This document shows, in pieces, positions 46,717-58,215 of a stretch of DNA of 64,000 nucleotides (positions are counted from its first letter, which is position 1; each line of letters opens with the position of its first letter). Source of the DNA: Isoetes taiwanensis (Eukaryota; Streptophyta; Lycopodiopsida; Isoetales; Isoetaceae). Under the pieces are notes generated by a model. It had not been told where the DNA came from, did not search any database, and saw only the letters and a program-made list of their open reading frames with translations. A program made the position numbers and the translations under genes. Location of the stretch: the NCBI GenBank assembly GCA_021234155.1, contig JAJEKV010000008.1:9390445-9454444 (forward strand). The letters run 5' to 3'.

Positions 46717-47809
46717 TCTTGAGACATGAAAATGTTATTCTCTGTATAGAAGATCATCATGGTCCTTGAAAATCCCAAATCATTCTTTATTCTTTCACGC
46801 TCACAACCAAGGAGATGCTGTATATACTAACATGGTAGTGAGCAAAACTATATCCATGCAAAATTCATGGATTGAATAACACTTTACATCATTCATTCCT
46901 GACATTGGCCTTGAAAATGAGGCTGAGTATAATTGGGAACTATCACACAACATACAAAAACTATTTTTCTGATTACTTGGCATTATCTTTCTTATATTCT
47001 TTCAAAAATGTGTTGGCTGCTATGAAAATTCAAGTGTCGTTCCAGGCCATTAAATTTGTAAACTGTAACACGTTTCACAGGATTAAATATTAAAAGGATT
47101 AAATATTACACCTGGATGCCATTATGTAACGATGGTCTTGGTATGTAGTACTTATGTTTGTAGTACTACTCTGCATAATTGAAAAAGCTCCATACTATCG
47201 AGCAAAGTATAGCATAATAAAATAGCATAACTTTTAATATATATCTGTACCATCAAAACAAACAGTTTTGCAGTGAGCATCCATGCTCTTCCTTACAATG
47301 AGAAAGACCCGCTTCGTTATAATGATGGCTTTGTGTATGTAGTCAAGGCCTCAATCAAGGGAACAGTAAGATAGGAGTGTCTTCTTCACTGCCACATTCT
47401 TCATTCTAGCCAAGAATCAAATAACCACCCTCTCAAATTTTAGTAAAGTCCGGCAACGCCGGGCACCATAACTAGTTCTAATATAAATCTAGTCTTCTTT
47501 AGATTGTGTAATACAGAAAATAGATAAGAAGAAACGACTAAGAGAGACTAAGAGAGGAAGAGATAGAATATTTGTTACCCGAGGATGAATCTAAGCATGT
47601 ATTCTTTTGAATCCGGTTTGTTTTGTGGCTATCGTATCCCCCACCCCTTGTCTTTCATCGTAGCATAAAAGCATATCTATGGTAAGCAAAATGATAACTA
47701 ATAGGTTAACCTTGTAAACCATGCAATAGTAGAACGAGCGATGGTGAACCTTTGCTTTCGGGCTAAATCTTTGCAAAGACAAGATTCTTATAGATCATAA
47801 ATTAATGAG
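46717..47809. other. spacer left of the palindromic complex
   Basis: 3' flank of the kinase fragment; no recognised gene. A short GCAACGCCGGGCACC word at 47450 stands out by composition but has no second copy here. Confidence 0.3.
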
Positions 47810-47974
47810 ATTCTGGGAGGGGACTCGCAAGAGACACAAAACCGGCCGACTACCAGAGAACTTCCTCAACTATAGGCCGATGGCGTAAAACCTGCAAGCA
47901 ACACAAAGAACTCCAAAAAACACCCGTGCATGGTTAGAGAAAATCTAACATGTAGCAGAAAAAGAGAGCATCAC

Positions 47975-48300
47975 CCAATAGGGTGGAGAACAGCATCACC
48001 CAACGGGTGGAAAACAATTACGTAAAAAGAAATATGCGTCACCCTCGAGGTGAAAATAAACAGTAGCACCCGCAGGTAGAGATAGCATCACCCATAGGGT
48101 GGAGAAAAACGTCACCCAATGGGTGGATAACAATCATGTAAAAAGAAATATGTGTCACCCTCGAGGTGGAAATGAACAGCATCTCCGGAGGGTGGAGAAA
48201 AAGCGTCACCCAGCGGGCGGAAGAAAACATGATAAATAGAAATGTGTGTCACCATCTCGGTGGAAATAAACAGCACCACCCACAAAAAATGGTCCAATTG
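47975..48300. repeat. hairpin array, copy 1
   Basis: About ten short hairpins of the form CACCC-(3-4 nt)-GGGTG, for example CACCCAATAGGGTG, CACCCAACGGGTG, CACCCATAGGGTG and CACCCTCGAGGTG, spaced 25-45 bp apart. Loops vary while the stems are kept. Mirror of the arrays at 50150 and 51880. Confidence 0.85.
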
Positions 48301-50149
48301 AAACCCATGTCACAAAATTGCAATGGAGTGCCAAACGCAATCTTTGGCACAGCCAGACACAGCTAAATAGCAAAATATGATGTATAATGATAGCACAATG
48401 CACAATGATAGCACAAAGCACTGTGAAAAAAGAGCTCAACAGCGAGCTAGAAATGAAGTTCCCGGCAAATGATGCATAATGATAGGAATGCACAACGCAC
48501 AATGAGAGCACAATGTACAGGAAAAAAGATCTCAACAACGGGCGAAAAATAAATGCCCCAAGACAAACTAGAATTAGGCAGGACTGCACAAAATCAGAAT
48601 GCGCCCAAGATAACACCTCATGCACAATAACCCAATATACGCGACATCTAGAGAAAGATAAGCATCAATATAAAACCATAAAAAAGAACGTCAAGAATAC
48701 GAAAACAAACTAAAAGTGGCCAAATAAAACGTGCTTTCGACAAAAAATGCAATACACTCCATGCAGGACCAGATGCACAAATAGGAATGATACTTTTACA
48801 GAACGAGGAAGACGTAGCGAGAGTGGGAAGAAGAGGAGCGCGAGCAGCATCATGTAGAACTCCCCGAGCCGCAGCTGCCGAGGCTCCTGCCGCAACGAGC
48901 AGAATGTGTACCATATTGGGATGGATCCAGGCCGATAGCAAGAAGACAACCCCTCCACCATAAGGAGGGATGAGGAAAAGTTAGAGGTGGCAGACATATT
49001 AGCGTAAAGTCAAAAGTCACGAGGAAGGTCAAGAAGCAAAATGAGGTTGGCATCAAATAGAAGTACCTAGCAAAGAGGTACATAAGGCTGCGAAATGGTC
49101 TGGAACAAGAATAGGAGAGTGAAGGTGAATATTAAGAGAGCCAAGGTCTGGTCCGGCTAGCAGAGTTAGATTCACCTCATATTCTAAAAACAATTTACAT
49201 GTGCAAAAAACATATCCTATGGAAAACCCTCTAATGATCAAGTTAAAAAAAGCGAATGCACCCATAAGGTTGAATCTAACTCTGCTAGCCTGACCAGACC
49301 TTGGCTCTCTTAATATTCACCTTCACTCTCCTATTCTTGTTCCAGACCATTTCGCAGCCTTATGTACCTCTTTGCTAGGTACTTCTATTTGATGCCAACC
49401 TCATTTTGCTTCTTGACCTTCCTCGTGACTTTTGACTTTACGCTAATATGTCTGCCACCTCTAACTTTTCCTCATCCCTCCTTATGGTGGAGGGGTTGTC
49501 TTCTTGCTATCGGCCTGGATCCATCCCAATATGGTACACATTCTGCTCGTTGCGGCAGGAGCCTCGGCAGCTGCGGCTCGGGGAGTTCTACATGATGCTG
49601 CTCGCGCTCCTCTTCTTCCCACTCTCGCTACGTCTTCCTCGTTCTGTAAAAGTATCATTCCTATTTGTGCATCTGGTCCTGCATGGAGTGTATTGCATTT
49701 TTTGTCGAAAGCACGTTTTATTTGGCCACTTGTAGTTTGTTTTCGTATTCTTGACGTTCTTTTTTATGGTTTTATATTGATGCTTATCTTTCTCTAGATG
49801 TCGCGTATGTTGGGTTATTGTGCATGAGGTGTTATCTTGGGCGCATTCTGATTTTGTGCAGTCCTGCCTAATTCTAGTTTGTCTTGGGGCATTTCTTTTT
49901 CGCCGGTTGTTGAGATCTTTTTTCCTGTACATTGTGCTCTCATTGTGCGTTGTGCATTCCTATCATTATGCATCATTTGCCGGGAACTTCATTTCTAGCT
50001 CGCTGTTGAGCTCTTTTTTTACAGTGCTTTGTGCTATCATTATACATCATATTTTGCTATTTAGCTATGTCTGGCTGTGCCAAATATTGCATTTGGCACT
50101 CCATTGCAATTTTGTGACATGGGTTTCGATTGGACCATTTTTGTGGGTG

Positions 50150-50405
50150 GTGCTGTTTATTTCCACCGAGATGGTGATGCACATTTCTATTTATCATGTT
50201 TTCTTCCGCCCGTTGGGTGACGCTTTCTCCACCCTCCGGGGATGCTGTTTATTTCCACCTCGAGGGTGACGCATATTTCTTTTTACATGATTGTTATCCA
50301 CCCATTGGGTGACTTTTTCTCCACCCTATGGGTGATGCTATCTCCACCTGCGGGTGCTGCTGTTTATTTCCACCTCGAGGGTGACACATATTTCTTTTTA
50401 CGTCG
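50150..50405. repeat. hairpin array, copy 2
   Basis: Same array in plus sense: CACCGAGATGGTG, CACCTCGAGGGTG, CACCCATTGGGTG, CACCCTATGGGTG, CACCTGCGGGTG and so on, with linkers such as CTGTTTATTTC and CATATTTCTTTTTACATGAT. Confidence 0.85.
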
Positions 50406-51879
50406 CGCCCAATATAATACCTTGTGTATACCAGGTAAGCCCGCCACGATGACGAATCTAAGGAGGCGCCCCGGCATGCCAACGAGAACAGCAACAAGGC
50501 GATGAAAAACAAACCATTTAATGCGTACAATGCACACACGCATGATTGGGGGCATATTCCTAACTTTTCAGGCATTTTTGCGTGGTCTTAAGTTATTTAT
50601 GAAAGGGTTTTCCTATGAGGTTGTTCTCATGTGTGTCATTCAGTTGGTTTGAATTTTTTTCAGGATGATGCGTGAGCATTTGCGTTTTTACCTCATGGGT
50701 GCATTCGCATGGTTTTAACTTGATCATTAGAGGGTTTTCCATAGGATATGTTTTTTGCACATGTAAATTGTTTTTAGAATATGAGGTGAATCTAACTCTG
50801 CTAGCCGGACCAGACCTTGGCTCTCTTAATATTCTCCTTCACTCTCCTATTCTTGTTCCAGACCATTTCGCAGCCTTATGTACCTCTTTGCTAGGTACTT
50901 CTATTTGATGCCAACCTCATTTTGCTTCTTGACCTTCCTCGTGACTTTTGACTTTACGCTAATATGTCTGCCACCTCTAACTTTTCCTCATCCCTCCTCT
51001 AATGTTACCTCCTCCCTCATTTCTATAAATGTTGCTTAGTTGATTTATTTAGTGTGCCTATATTTGGTCATATCTGGGTAGACATTTTGCACAACATGAC
51101 TCTAACTCAACCTTGTTCATTTTTTTGCGTCATACTCCTCGTCTTCGGGCTTCTATTCTCCATCCTCTCTGCGCCCTTTATCCTATCTAATGGTCCGCTT
51201 ATGGTGGAGCAGTTGTCTTCTTGCTATCAGCCTGGATCCATCCCAATATGGTACACATTCTGCTCGTTGCGGCGGAGCCTCGGCAGCTGCGGCTCGGGGA
51301 GTTCTACATGATGCTGCTCGTGCTCCTCTTCTTCTCACTCTCGCTACGTCTTCCTCGTTCTGTAAAAGTATCATTCCTATTGGTGCATCTGGTCCTGCAT
51401 GGAGTGTATTGCATTTTTTGTCGAAAGCACGTTTTATTTGGCCACTTGTAGTTTGTTTTCGTATTCTTGACGTTCTTTTTTATGATTTTATATTGATGCT
51501 TATCTTTCTCTAGATGTCGCGTATATTGGGTTATTGTGCATGAGGTGTTATCTTGGGCGCATTCTGATTTTGTGCAGTCCTGCCTAATTCTAGTTTGTCT
51601 TGGGGCATTTCTTTTTCGACGGTTGTTGAGATCTTTTTTCCTGTACATTGTGCTCTCATTGTGCGTTGTGCATTCCTATCATTATGCATCATTTGCCGGG
51701 AACTTCATTTCTAGCTCGCTGTTGAGCTCTTTTTTCACAGTGCTTTGTGCTATCATTATACATCATATTTTACTATTTAGCTATGTCTGGCTGTGCCAAA
51801 TATTGCATTTGGCACTCCATTGCAATTTTGTGACATGGGTTTCGATTGGACCATTTTTTGTGGGTGGTGCTGTTTATTT

Positions 51880-52180
51880 CCACCGAGATGGTGACACACA
51901 TTTCTATTTATCATGTTTTCTTCCGCCCGGTGGGTGACGCTTTCTCCACCCTCCGGGGATGCTGTTTATTTCCACCTCGAGGGTGACGCATATTTCTTTT
52001 TACATGATTGTTATCCACCCATTGGGTGAAGTTTTTCTCCACCCTATGGGTGATGCTATCTCCACCTGCGGGTGCTGCTGTTTATTTCCACCTCGAGGGT
52101 GACGCATATTTCTTTTTGCGTAATTGTTTTCCACCCGTTGGGTGATGCTGTTCTCCACCCTATGGGGTGATGCTCTCTTT
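51880..52180. repeat. hairpin array, copy 3
   Basis: Longest copy, ten hairpins, ending CACCCGTTGGGTG and CACCCTATGGGGTG. It agrees with copies 1 and 2 in order. Confidence 0.85.
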
Positions 52181-52316
52181 TCTGCTACATGTTAGATTTT
52201 CTCTAACCATGCACGGGTGTTTTTTGGAGTTCTTTGTGTTGGTTGCAGGTTTTACGCCATTGGCTTATAGTTGATGAAGTTCTCTGGTAGTCGGCCGGTT
52301 TTGTGTCTCTCGCGAG

Positions 52317-52371
52317 TCCCTTCCCAGAATAGCATCGATCCGAGCCATCGGATCGCCATTCTGGGAAGGGA
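52317..52371. repeat. cruciform at the junction of elements A and B
   Basis: TCCCTTCCCAGAAT (52317-52330) pairs with ATTCTGGGAAGGGA (52358-52371). Inside, CGATCCGA-GCCA-TCGGATCG (52336-52355) forms a second perfect stem. Confidence 0.9.
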
Positions 52372-54450
52372 CGAGCTACTATATAAGGCCATTTCCTTTT
52401 TCGGACCGGTTATCGGCGTCTTCTCACAGCAGCTCTTCTTCTATTCGCGTGCTTCCCTCCTTTCCCGCCCTGCTGCGTGGGGGCATGAGTTTGCTTTTCT
52501 CTCACCATTCACATGTGTTTTTTAGGGGTTCTTTGTGTTGCTTGCAGGCTTCCGCTGTCTTCTGGGGTCCGGCTATATTTGTGTTCGCCATCAACCTACC
52601 TCTTTCGGTTCTCCAGGCAGCACATTCCAGGATTCCGCCGTCTTCATCTCCTTCGGTTTTCCAGGCAACACATTCAAGGTTGTTGGCGACCATTTCTCAT
52701 TAGGGTTTTCCTCGAAAACCCGAAAGGAAGGAAGGAAGGAAGGAAGAAATTTTTAACGTCCACGGAACCCAATCGGGTTATGGGACCAGAACAAACAAAG
52801 GGGGCATAAGCCCTAACAGAACAGAGGGCCGAAGGCCAAAAAAGTAGAACATTGGGTCTAAGCCCCGTTTCAACACAGAAATAACCAAACTAAAGCGAAA
52901 CAAAAAAATACATGATTATACAGTAAGTGCCCATGGATCAGATGGCCACTGATCTCGAATGATAGCTTGACCTCCCCTATAAACAGCCCACTTCCGCTGT
53001 AGGCGAGCCTCTCGCGCGCACACGACATAACTCTTCTTTCCGTCTACAGAGCTATGCTGGAGTCAAGTCTTCCTGGACGGAGATGGTGGTTCCTTTCAAA
53101 TGGTTGCCATGTCGCAGGATGTGCAATCGGGAAAGAGCATCTTGAAAGCGTACCAAGAGGTGACGAGGGACGGTCGGACGCCTTGATCTCCAACCCGGCC
53201 GGGCGAGACAATACCATGTGCTTGGATATGCATCACTTGGGTAAAAAACTGTGCGGCCTCATCTGTAGCAAGAGAATCACCCGTCTCCTGAATACCCACA
53301 ATACGTAGGTTCAAGTATGCATCCTCAGGCAAAGTATGTGTGGATCCTCGTCATCGCCGCCATCATCTTTAGGCATATCATTCACATGGTCGGGCCCGGT
53401 ATCGTGGATCCATGTACTCGTTATCACCTCGTGCATATCATTCACATGCTCGATGGCGGGCATTGTGCTGAGACACCTCGGGCGGCAAGATTATGATCTC
53501 TTGGGGCCGTGGGCCCACGATTGTAGCAACAACTCTAGAAGCCGCACCCAGCTTTGTAAGGGTAATGTGAAAGCGGAACATTCTTTGTGGACAAAGGATG
53601 AAGCATACCGCTCAGATCTTTGGCTAAGATATCCGGATCGCATAGCCAGTTCATCGAGCATCAAGCCTATCTAGCGGCATTCGGGGACGCAGCAGAACCG
53701 GTTGTGGATCCGTTTGGGGTCGTAATAGGACGCCGGGCTCAAAAAGAAGGGGCTGCCCGAGATAGGGCTCTATCGTGGGATCAAAGGCGGGGTTTTATCC
53801 CGATGAGAAGTTGTCGCCATTACCCTTCTATATTGCTTTACCGCACATTTCTTTTCTGGGTAGTCAGATATTGTTCCTATGGTCGGCTACCCCCTCTATT
53901 CTTCAAAACATTGTATACTGCTGCTGTGATGAATGACAAGATCGATAGGCTTGTCATTCATCACAGCAGCAGTATACAATGTTTTGAAGAATAGATGGGG
54001 TAGCCGACCATAGGAACAATATCGGACTACCCCGGCAAAAGAAAAAATGCACAAAGCAATATAGAAGGGTAATGGCGACAACTTCATCGGATAAAAAAAC
54101 CCGCTCTTTCTTCGGTTTTCGAAAACCCTAATGAGAAATGGTCGCCAACAACCTTGAATGTGTTGCCTGGAAAACCGAAGGAGATGGGTTGATAGCGAAC
54201 ACAAATATAGCAGGACCCCAGAAGACGGGGGAATCCTGGAATGTGTTGCCTGGAGAACCGAAAGAGGTAGGTTTAGTGAGAGAAAAGCAAACTCATGCCC
54301 CCACGCAGCAGGGCGGGAAGGGAGGGAAGCAACGCGAATAGAAGAAGAGCTGTTGTGAGAAGACGCCGATAACCGGTCCGAAAGAGGAAATGTCCTTATA
54401 TAGTAGCTCGTCCCTTCCCAGAATGGCGATCCGATGGCTCGGATCGATGC
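52332..54450. mobile_element. palindromic element B (long foldback)
   Basis: Ends GCATCGATCCGAGCC at 52332 and its inverse at 54436-54450. The left arm is 52332 to about 52712 plus 53787-53940; the right arm is 53950-54450. The arms pair over about 500 bp, with a 9-nt loop at 53941-53949. Each arm starts with the TATA-bearing terminal sequence (CTATATAAGG at about 52379; inverse at 54395-54404). A LINE-family copy at about 52726-53786 interrupts the left arm. Inverted ends with an internal promoter are a mark of DIRS-type elements, but no enzyme is coded here. Confidence 0.78.
52726..53786 (-). pseudogene. LINE-family insertion holding an ORF1-like domain and the 3' tail
   Basis: The tail on the minus strand is TTCCGTGGACGTTAAAAATT then (CTTC)n (52726-52746), the same as for the RT-bearing LINE copies. 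The frame at 53096-53332 reads YLNLRIVGIQETGDSLATDE and GRVGDQGVRPSLV, the RNA-binding fold of L1 ORF1 type. After a frameshift, SYVVCAREARLQRKWAVYRG follows near 53030-52960 and ends IIRDQWPSDPWALTV. No reverse transcriptase lies between ORF1 and tail, so it is an internally deleted or half-LINE form. Confidence 0.6.
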
Positions 54451-54810
54451 TATTGGAAAATGTAGGTTTGTGCAATAGATCTACCTATATCCATCTAGTG
54501 TGGCGATGTTATACTTTGCTCGCCAAATCTCTTTTTTGTATTTCATCTGGCATTGACATCTAAAACTTCGAGAAATTGGGATTAGCAACTACACGCCAAC
54601 CCTACACCCACCAACCCTACACCCACTGGATTTTTTAGTGGATGCCATCTTGAGTTTTTGCTAGCATTTTGACCATGCCCACCAACGTCACTTTTATAGT
54701 CACTTAAGCTCAAAACGGAGGGAGGATGTACATTGAAAAACTTTTGTATGCCAAAAAATAGTGGAAGAATCATAGCCTTCCTAGGTGCTAACATTCCTCT
54801 CATATTACAC
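54451..54810. other. 3' flank of the galactosyltransferase
   Basis: Contains a tandem CCAACCCTACACCCA duplication (54597-54625). No other feature. Confidence 0.4.
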
Positions 54811-56884
54811 TTATGACAAGAGAGAAAGTGATGTACAACAATGTGGACCTAATTGACATTGAATATTCTTCCATAAACACATCATCATATGTGAATTTTG
54901 ATAATGAGTAGTCACAAAACCTGGATGGCATTCCAAATTTTCAAAATGCTCATTATGAACATAATTAACATTACCTCCTACTTGTTTATAATTGTCTATC
55001 CAAACAGCCATAGACACGTCATCTTGTCGTAAGAGCTGAAAGCAAAGCAAAAAGAATTACGTTCTCAGGTGAGTTTTGTCTCAAATTTCTCCCTAAGAAA
55101 GCTCTTAGAGTGGAACATGGATGCACATGTACCTTTGCATCCATCTTCTTACTAGATATAAACTTAACAATGTCGTTTGAGACTATGAAGCATGCACCTG
55201 CTGCCCATGGAGGGTACGTCGAGTTTGGCCACTCCTAATCATGTATGGCATAATAAGTTATGATGATGGCTATTAAAATGAATCTTAAGAAAATTTTTGC
55301 AATACCTCTTCTGGAATATACCACTTGTTTTCTGGCGAACGAATAGGTTTGGAATTGAATTCAAGTTTACCATATAATAATCCTTCTGATTGATTTAGAT
55401 TGTTCAAGAGAAAAAGTACTTCATCCACCCTGATAAATGTGTCATCATTTGCCATTGCTAGAAACCTAGCACTGGTATGCGTTGTCTAAAGAAAACAAAA
55501 AAGAAATAAGCATAATGAAGTTTAAAAAGAACATATGAAAAAAAAATGCTTACCATGTAAATGCATATACCAAGTGCCTTGATTGGAACCATATGATAAG
55601 TATCCAGGAATGGTAGCATCACAATATCACCATAAGAGAGCAGCTCTTCAAAAATATGCTGGTTCACTTCGATATCTTTATCCTATATGATATATGCAAA
55701 GTATGTCAATCATATATTTTCATCCCTTATTAGAGCATGAAAGTAGCCTCACCATACCAACAAAGAAACGAGTTGTCACTCTTCCACTGGTGATTGGCTC
55801 ATAATGCATCCAAGTTCTTCGAATGGCCATCCTGGATTCAAAATTAGTGCTTGTTGAAGGAACTCCTATAAACATATCCAACTCTTTCGATTCCTTGGCA
55901 TGAAGATGGCCCTCAGTTGTTGGAAGATTATGGGCCTCCAATGAAATAACTTTTAAGTTCTCTGACACGTGGAACCTCCTCACCATCCAGGGATATAAGT
56001 CCTACAAATATATTATTTGTTTAGATAAACAAAAAATACGAAATGCAAACCTAAAAATCCTTCATGAAACCCATTCAATTCAATTCAATTCAATTCTCAT
56101 ACCGGTGTGTACTTCAAGGACATGACATGCTTTCCATCCACTATCATGTGGAAGCACCTTAAGCCCATTTTAAAAGTTGCAGAAAAGCTATCACTCTTAT
56201 TGAAAGGAAAACGGGTGGTGATGTTGGTGTCAATTTCGTTTATGCATGCATCCAAGTCATCTGCTGGAAAAACAATTATTTAGCTTCCAAAAATATTATG
56301 CTTGTAAATATTATTAGCCAACACATACCTTTCAATTGAGGAGCACAAAGTTGGTCTTGTGACCAGGAATTGCCAGGACCCCATTTGTTGAGAAAGATCA
56401 TCTTTTCTGTAAACTGAAATACAAATTGAAGAACTTTGGGCTCTTGGGAGATGATCTCCCCAGTAAGATTGATGCTGAATTCATCCAAGGGGCCTTCAAG
56501 AACAGCAGCCAAAATGATGCTAGAATCCATGGCCAAACCACATGGAAAACTTAGCCCCATTGAAAGATTAATGAAGCTAACTGCATGCTTTGGACAGGTA
56601 TGCTCCTGAATATGCACTTTTAGGTCTGCCCAAGCCCTTTCACCTTCAGATATGGAAGCCTTTCTGTCTGCAGACAAATCTTGGCGTTGTAAAACTGGCT
56701 TAATATCATTCCAAAAGGACATTGTATCTTGTACATCCTTGTAAGCTGCATTATAATTTATTACTGATGCCAATAGATGAGAGTGAGCTTTCAACAAAGC
56801 TGGAAAGGACCAAATTTGGACCCTTGTAACTAGTGCAGTTGCCATGAATATTACAAGCAACAAAATGACTATCATTTTCTTCAT
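54811..56884 (-). CDS. lectin-domain beta-1,3-galactosyltransferase (GT31, hydroxyproline O-galactosyltransferase-like)
   Basis: Golgi type II enzyme; this plant group adds galactose, in known cases to hydroxyproline of arabinogalactan proteins. Seven exons: 56329-56884, 56103-56263, 55753-56001, 55554-55682, 55306-55485, 55133-55234 and 54811-55035. All borders are GT-AG, and together they code 533 residues with no break. A membrane anchor lies at residues 3-21, and a galectin-like domain at about 97-240 (CPKHAVSFINLSMGLSFPCG). The GT31 domain runs from about 265 (DMFIGVPSTSTNFESRMAIR, then RRTWM). The usual acidic triplet is N378-D379-D380 (MANDDTFIRVDEV), so its first Asp is Asn while the metal-binding DxD-type pair stays. 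YPPWAAG and the C-terminal LEDV-like DDVSMAVWI are present. It is shorter in the stem than usual relatives (about 600-680). Intact and likely active; acceptor unknown. Confidence 0.93.
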
Positions 56885-57702
56885 ACTCTCTTGCGGATGC
56901 GCAATAAGTAAATGAATTTAATATCTGCTAAACTGAATAAACCCAAGTCTGTCAGATAAAATAAGCAGATTTGCCAACATCTGCAGCACATCCGAGGGTG
57001 CAGATTCAGATGGACATTTGAAAGTAGCAGGAAAGAACTCTCTCAGTAAGTAAGTAACTCAGTAGCGCCTCCAACACAAAAACTTTTATAAGTGGCACTA
57101 CCGCTTGATGGAATCACTGGAGTTATGCGCCCAAAATAAGTTAGAGGGATGTGTTTCAGCAAACGTCCATCGCAGCATGTAGGCATTCGAAAAAGCTGTT
57201 CTATAACTTCTGCAACTGTTTCTGACTGTTTCTTGCCAGGAAATATATAGCGATAATTTCAGGATCTTGCCGATTTCCTTCTTGTTAGGTACTTCTTTTT
57301 TCGTATTTCTTCTTCCGTTTATGAAGGCAACAACCAAGGGTATTCAACCAGGACTCCCATTCTATTTTGGAACTCTTCCATAATATACCCCCAATACCCC
57401 CAACTACTTAAGTTAGGATTTGGTTAAATTTTAACTATGGGTAACTTAACAAGGTCATTTTCATACTGACAATAGATAGATAGATAGATAGATAGATAGG
57501 ATTTGGTTAAATTTTAACTATGGTTAACTTAACAAGGTCATTTTCATATAGTTAAGTTTAATTAAAATTTTAACTGGTCCCCTTATTTTAAATTAGAAAT
57601 TGGGTGATCTAGAAGAGGTACACTTAACTCAGTTAAGCACTAACTTAACATAACTATTAAGTGAGAAAGGTTAACAATATAGTTAGGTTAATTATGTTTT
57701 AT
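56885..57702. other. 5' flank of the galactosyltransferase with a duplication around (GATA)n
   Basis: A block of about 52 bp (AGGATTTGGTTAAATTTTAA and on) occurs at 57415-57466 and 57498-57549, separated by (GATA)n at about 57473-57499. A minus-strand frame at 57098-57337 is unassigned and may be leader. The right-hand 16 bp are the target duplication of the next LINE. Confidence 0.6.
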
Positions 57703-58199
57703 TTTTTTTATTTTTTTTTGAGGGATAAAAAATTGGCTTTATTTACTTTAAAGGAATGGTACAAAGCCACGTGGCAGGGGTGTATCCATCTGCAAATCTG
57801 AGATGGAGATAGCTACATGGTTCCTTCTTGCACTATTCCCATATTCGTCCTAGTGTAATCTTAGGTAGGTGCCCCAAATTTCAACCTTTACTTCTTCTTC
57901 ACTCTCGAAGACTAGCCTGAATTTTTTCAGCCTTTCAAGTACTATATGTAGAAGCTGATATGGTGATATGTCTGCTTGATTCTCATCAAAGACCAAGGCA
58001 TTTCTCCTTTTCCATATTGACCAGATTGTCCAGGCCCTAGCTATATGAAAGGCCACCTTCTTCATGGTGCACCATTCTAGGGGGAGGATACCCAACAACA
58101 GTTCCTTGGTTCCTAGCAGGTATTCAAAGCTATCCAGACTCCATGCCCATACTACTTGCAGCTTCACACACTCCACCAGACAATGTTCTATGGATTCCT
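57703..58199 (-). mobile_element. 5'-truncated L1-type LINE with poly(A) and 16-bp target duplication
   Basis: Perfect 16-bp duplication GTTAATTATGTTTTAT at 57687-57702 and 58200-58215. Minus strand: at the 5' end ESIEHCLVECVKLQVVWAWS, then RAWTIWSIWKRRNALVFDE, the zinc-binding C-terminal region that ends plant L1 ORF2 proteins. It closes with IWGTYLRLH and a short UTR, then AATAAAGCC and an A-rich tail. It is a different LINE family from the 11.6 and 39 kb copies, which have microsatellite tails. Recent, as the duplication is perfect. Confidence 0.92.
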
Positions 58200-58215
58200 G
58201 TTAATTATGTTTTAT

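Larger units (their letters stand above)
47810..52330. mobile_element. palindromic element A, inverted arms of about 1.45 kb plus a third copy
   Basis: The left end ATTCTGGGAGGGGACTCGC at 47810 and the right end CGCGAGTCCCTTCCCAGAAT at 52311-52330 are inverted copies. The arms continue inward. Copy 1 is 47810-49268 (minus sense), copy 2 is 49269-50405 (plus) and copy 3 is about 50690-52330 (plus). Copies 1 and 2 meet head to head near 49200-49268. Copy 3 has about 195 bp (51000-51193) missing in copies 1 and 2, so those two share a deletion and derive from each other. 50425-50540 is nearly identical to 21060-21190 in the Gag-bearing element. Frames inside are shadows repeated in mirror. A non-autonomous relative of the Gag-bearing element is the likeliest reading. 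Confidence 0.75.

Noticed and set aside
48206-52000. Mirrored hydrophobic open frames in the palindromic complex (for example a 77-residue frame on both strands)
   Set aside because: They are the same DNA read from inverted copies. They lack conserved motifs, shift between copies and overlap one another; no sign of real coding.
47975-52180. CRISPR array
   Set aside because: The short repeats are hairpins with related, not unique, linkers, and the context is a plant nuclear genome.
53812-54204. Two similar frames ending VIHHSSSIQCFEE on opposite strands
   Set aside because: Produced by the two arms of the 155-bp hairpin.
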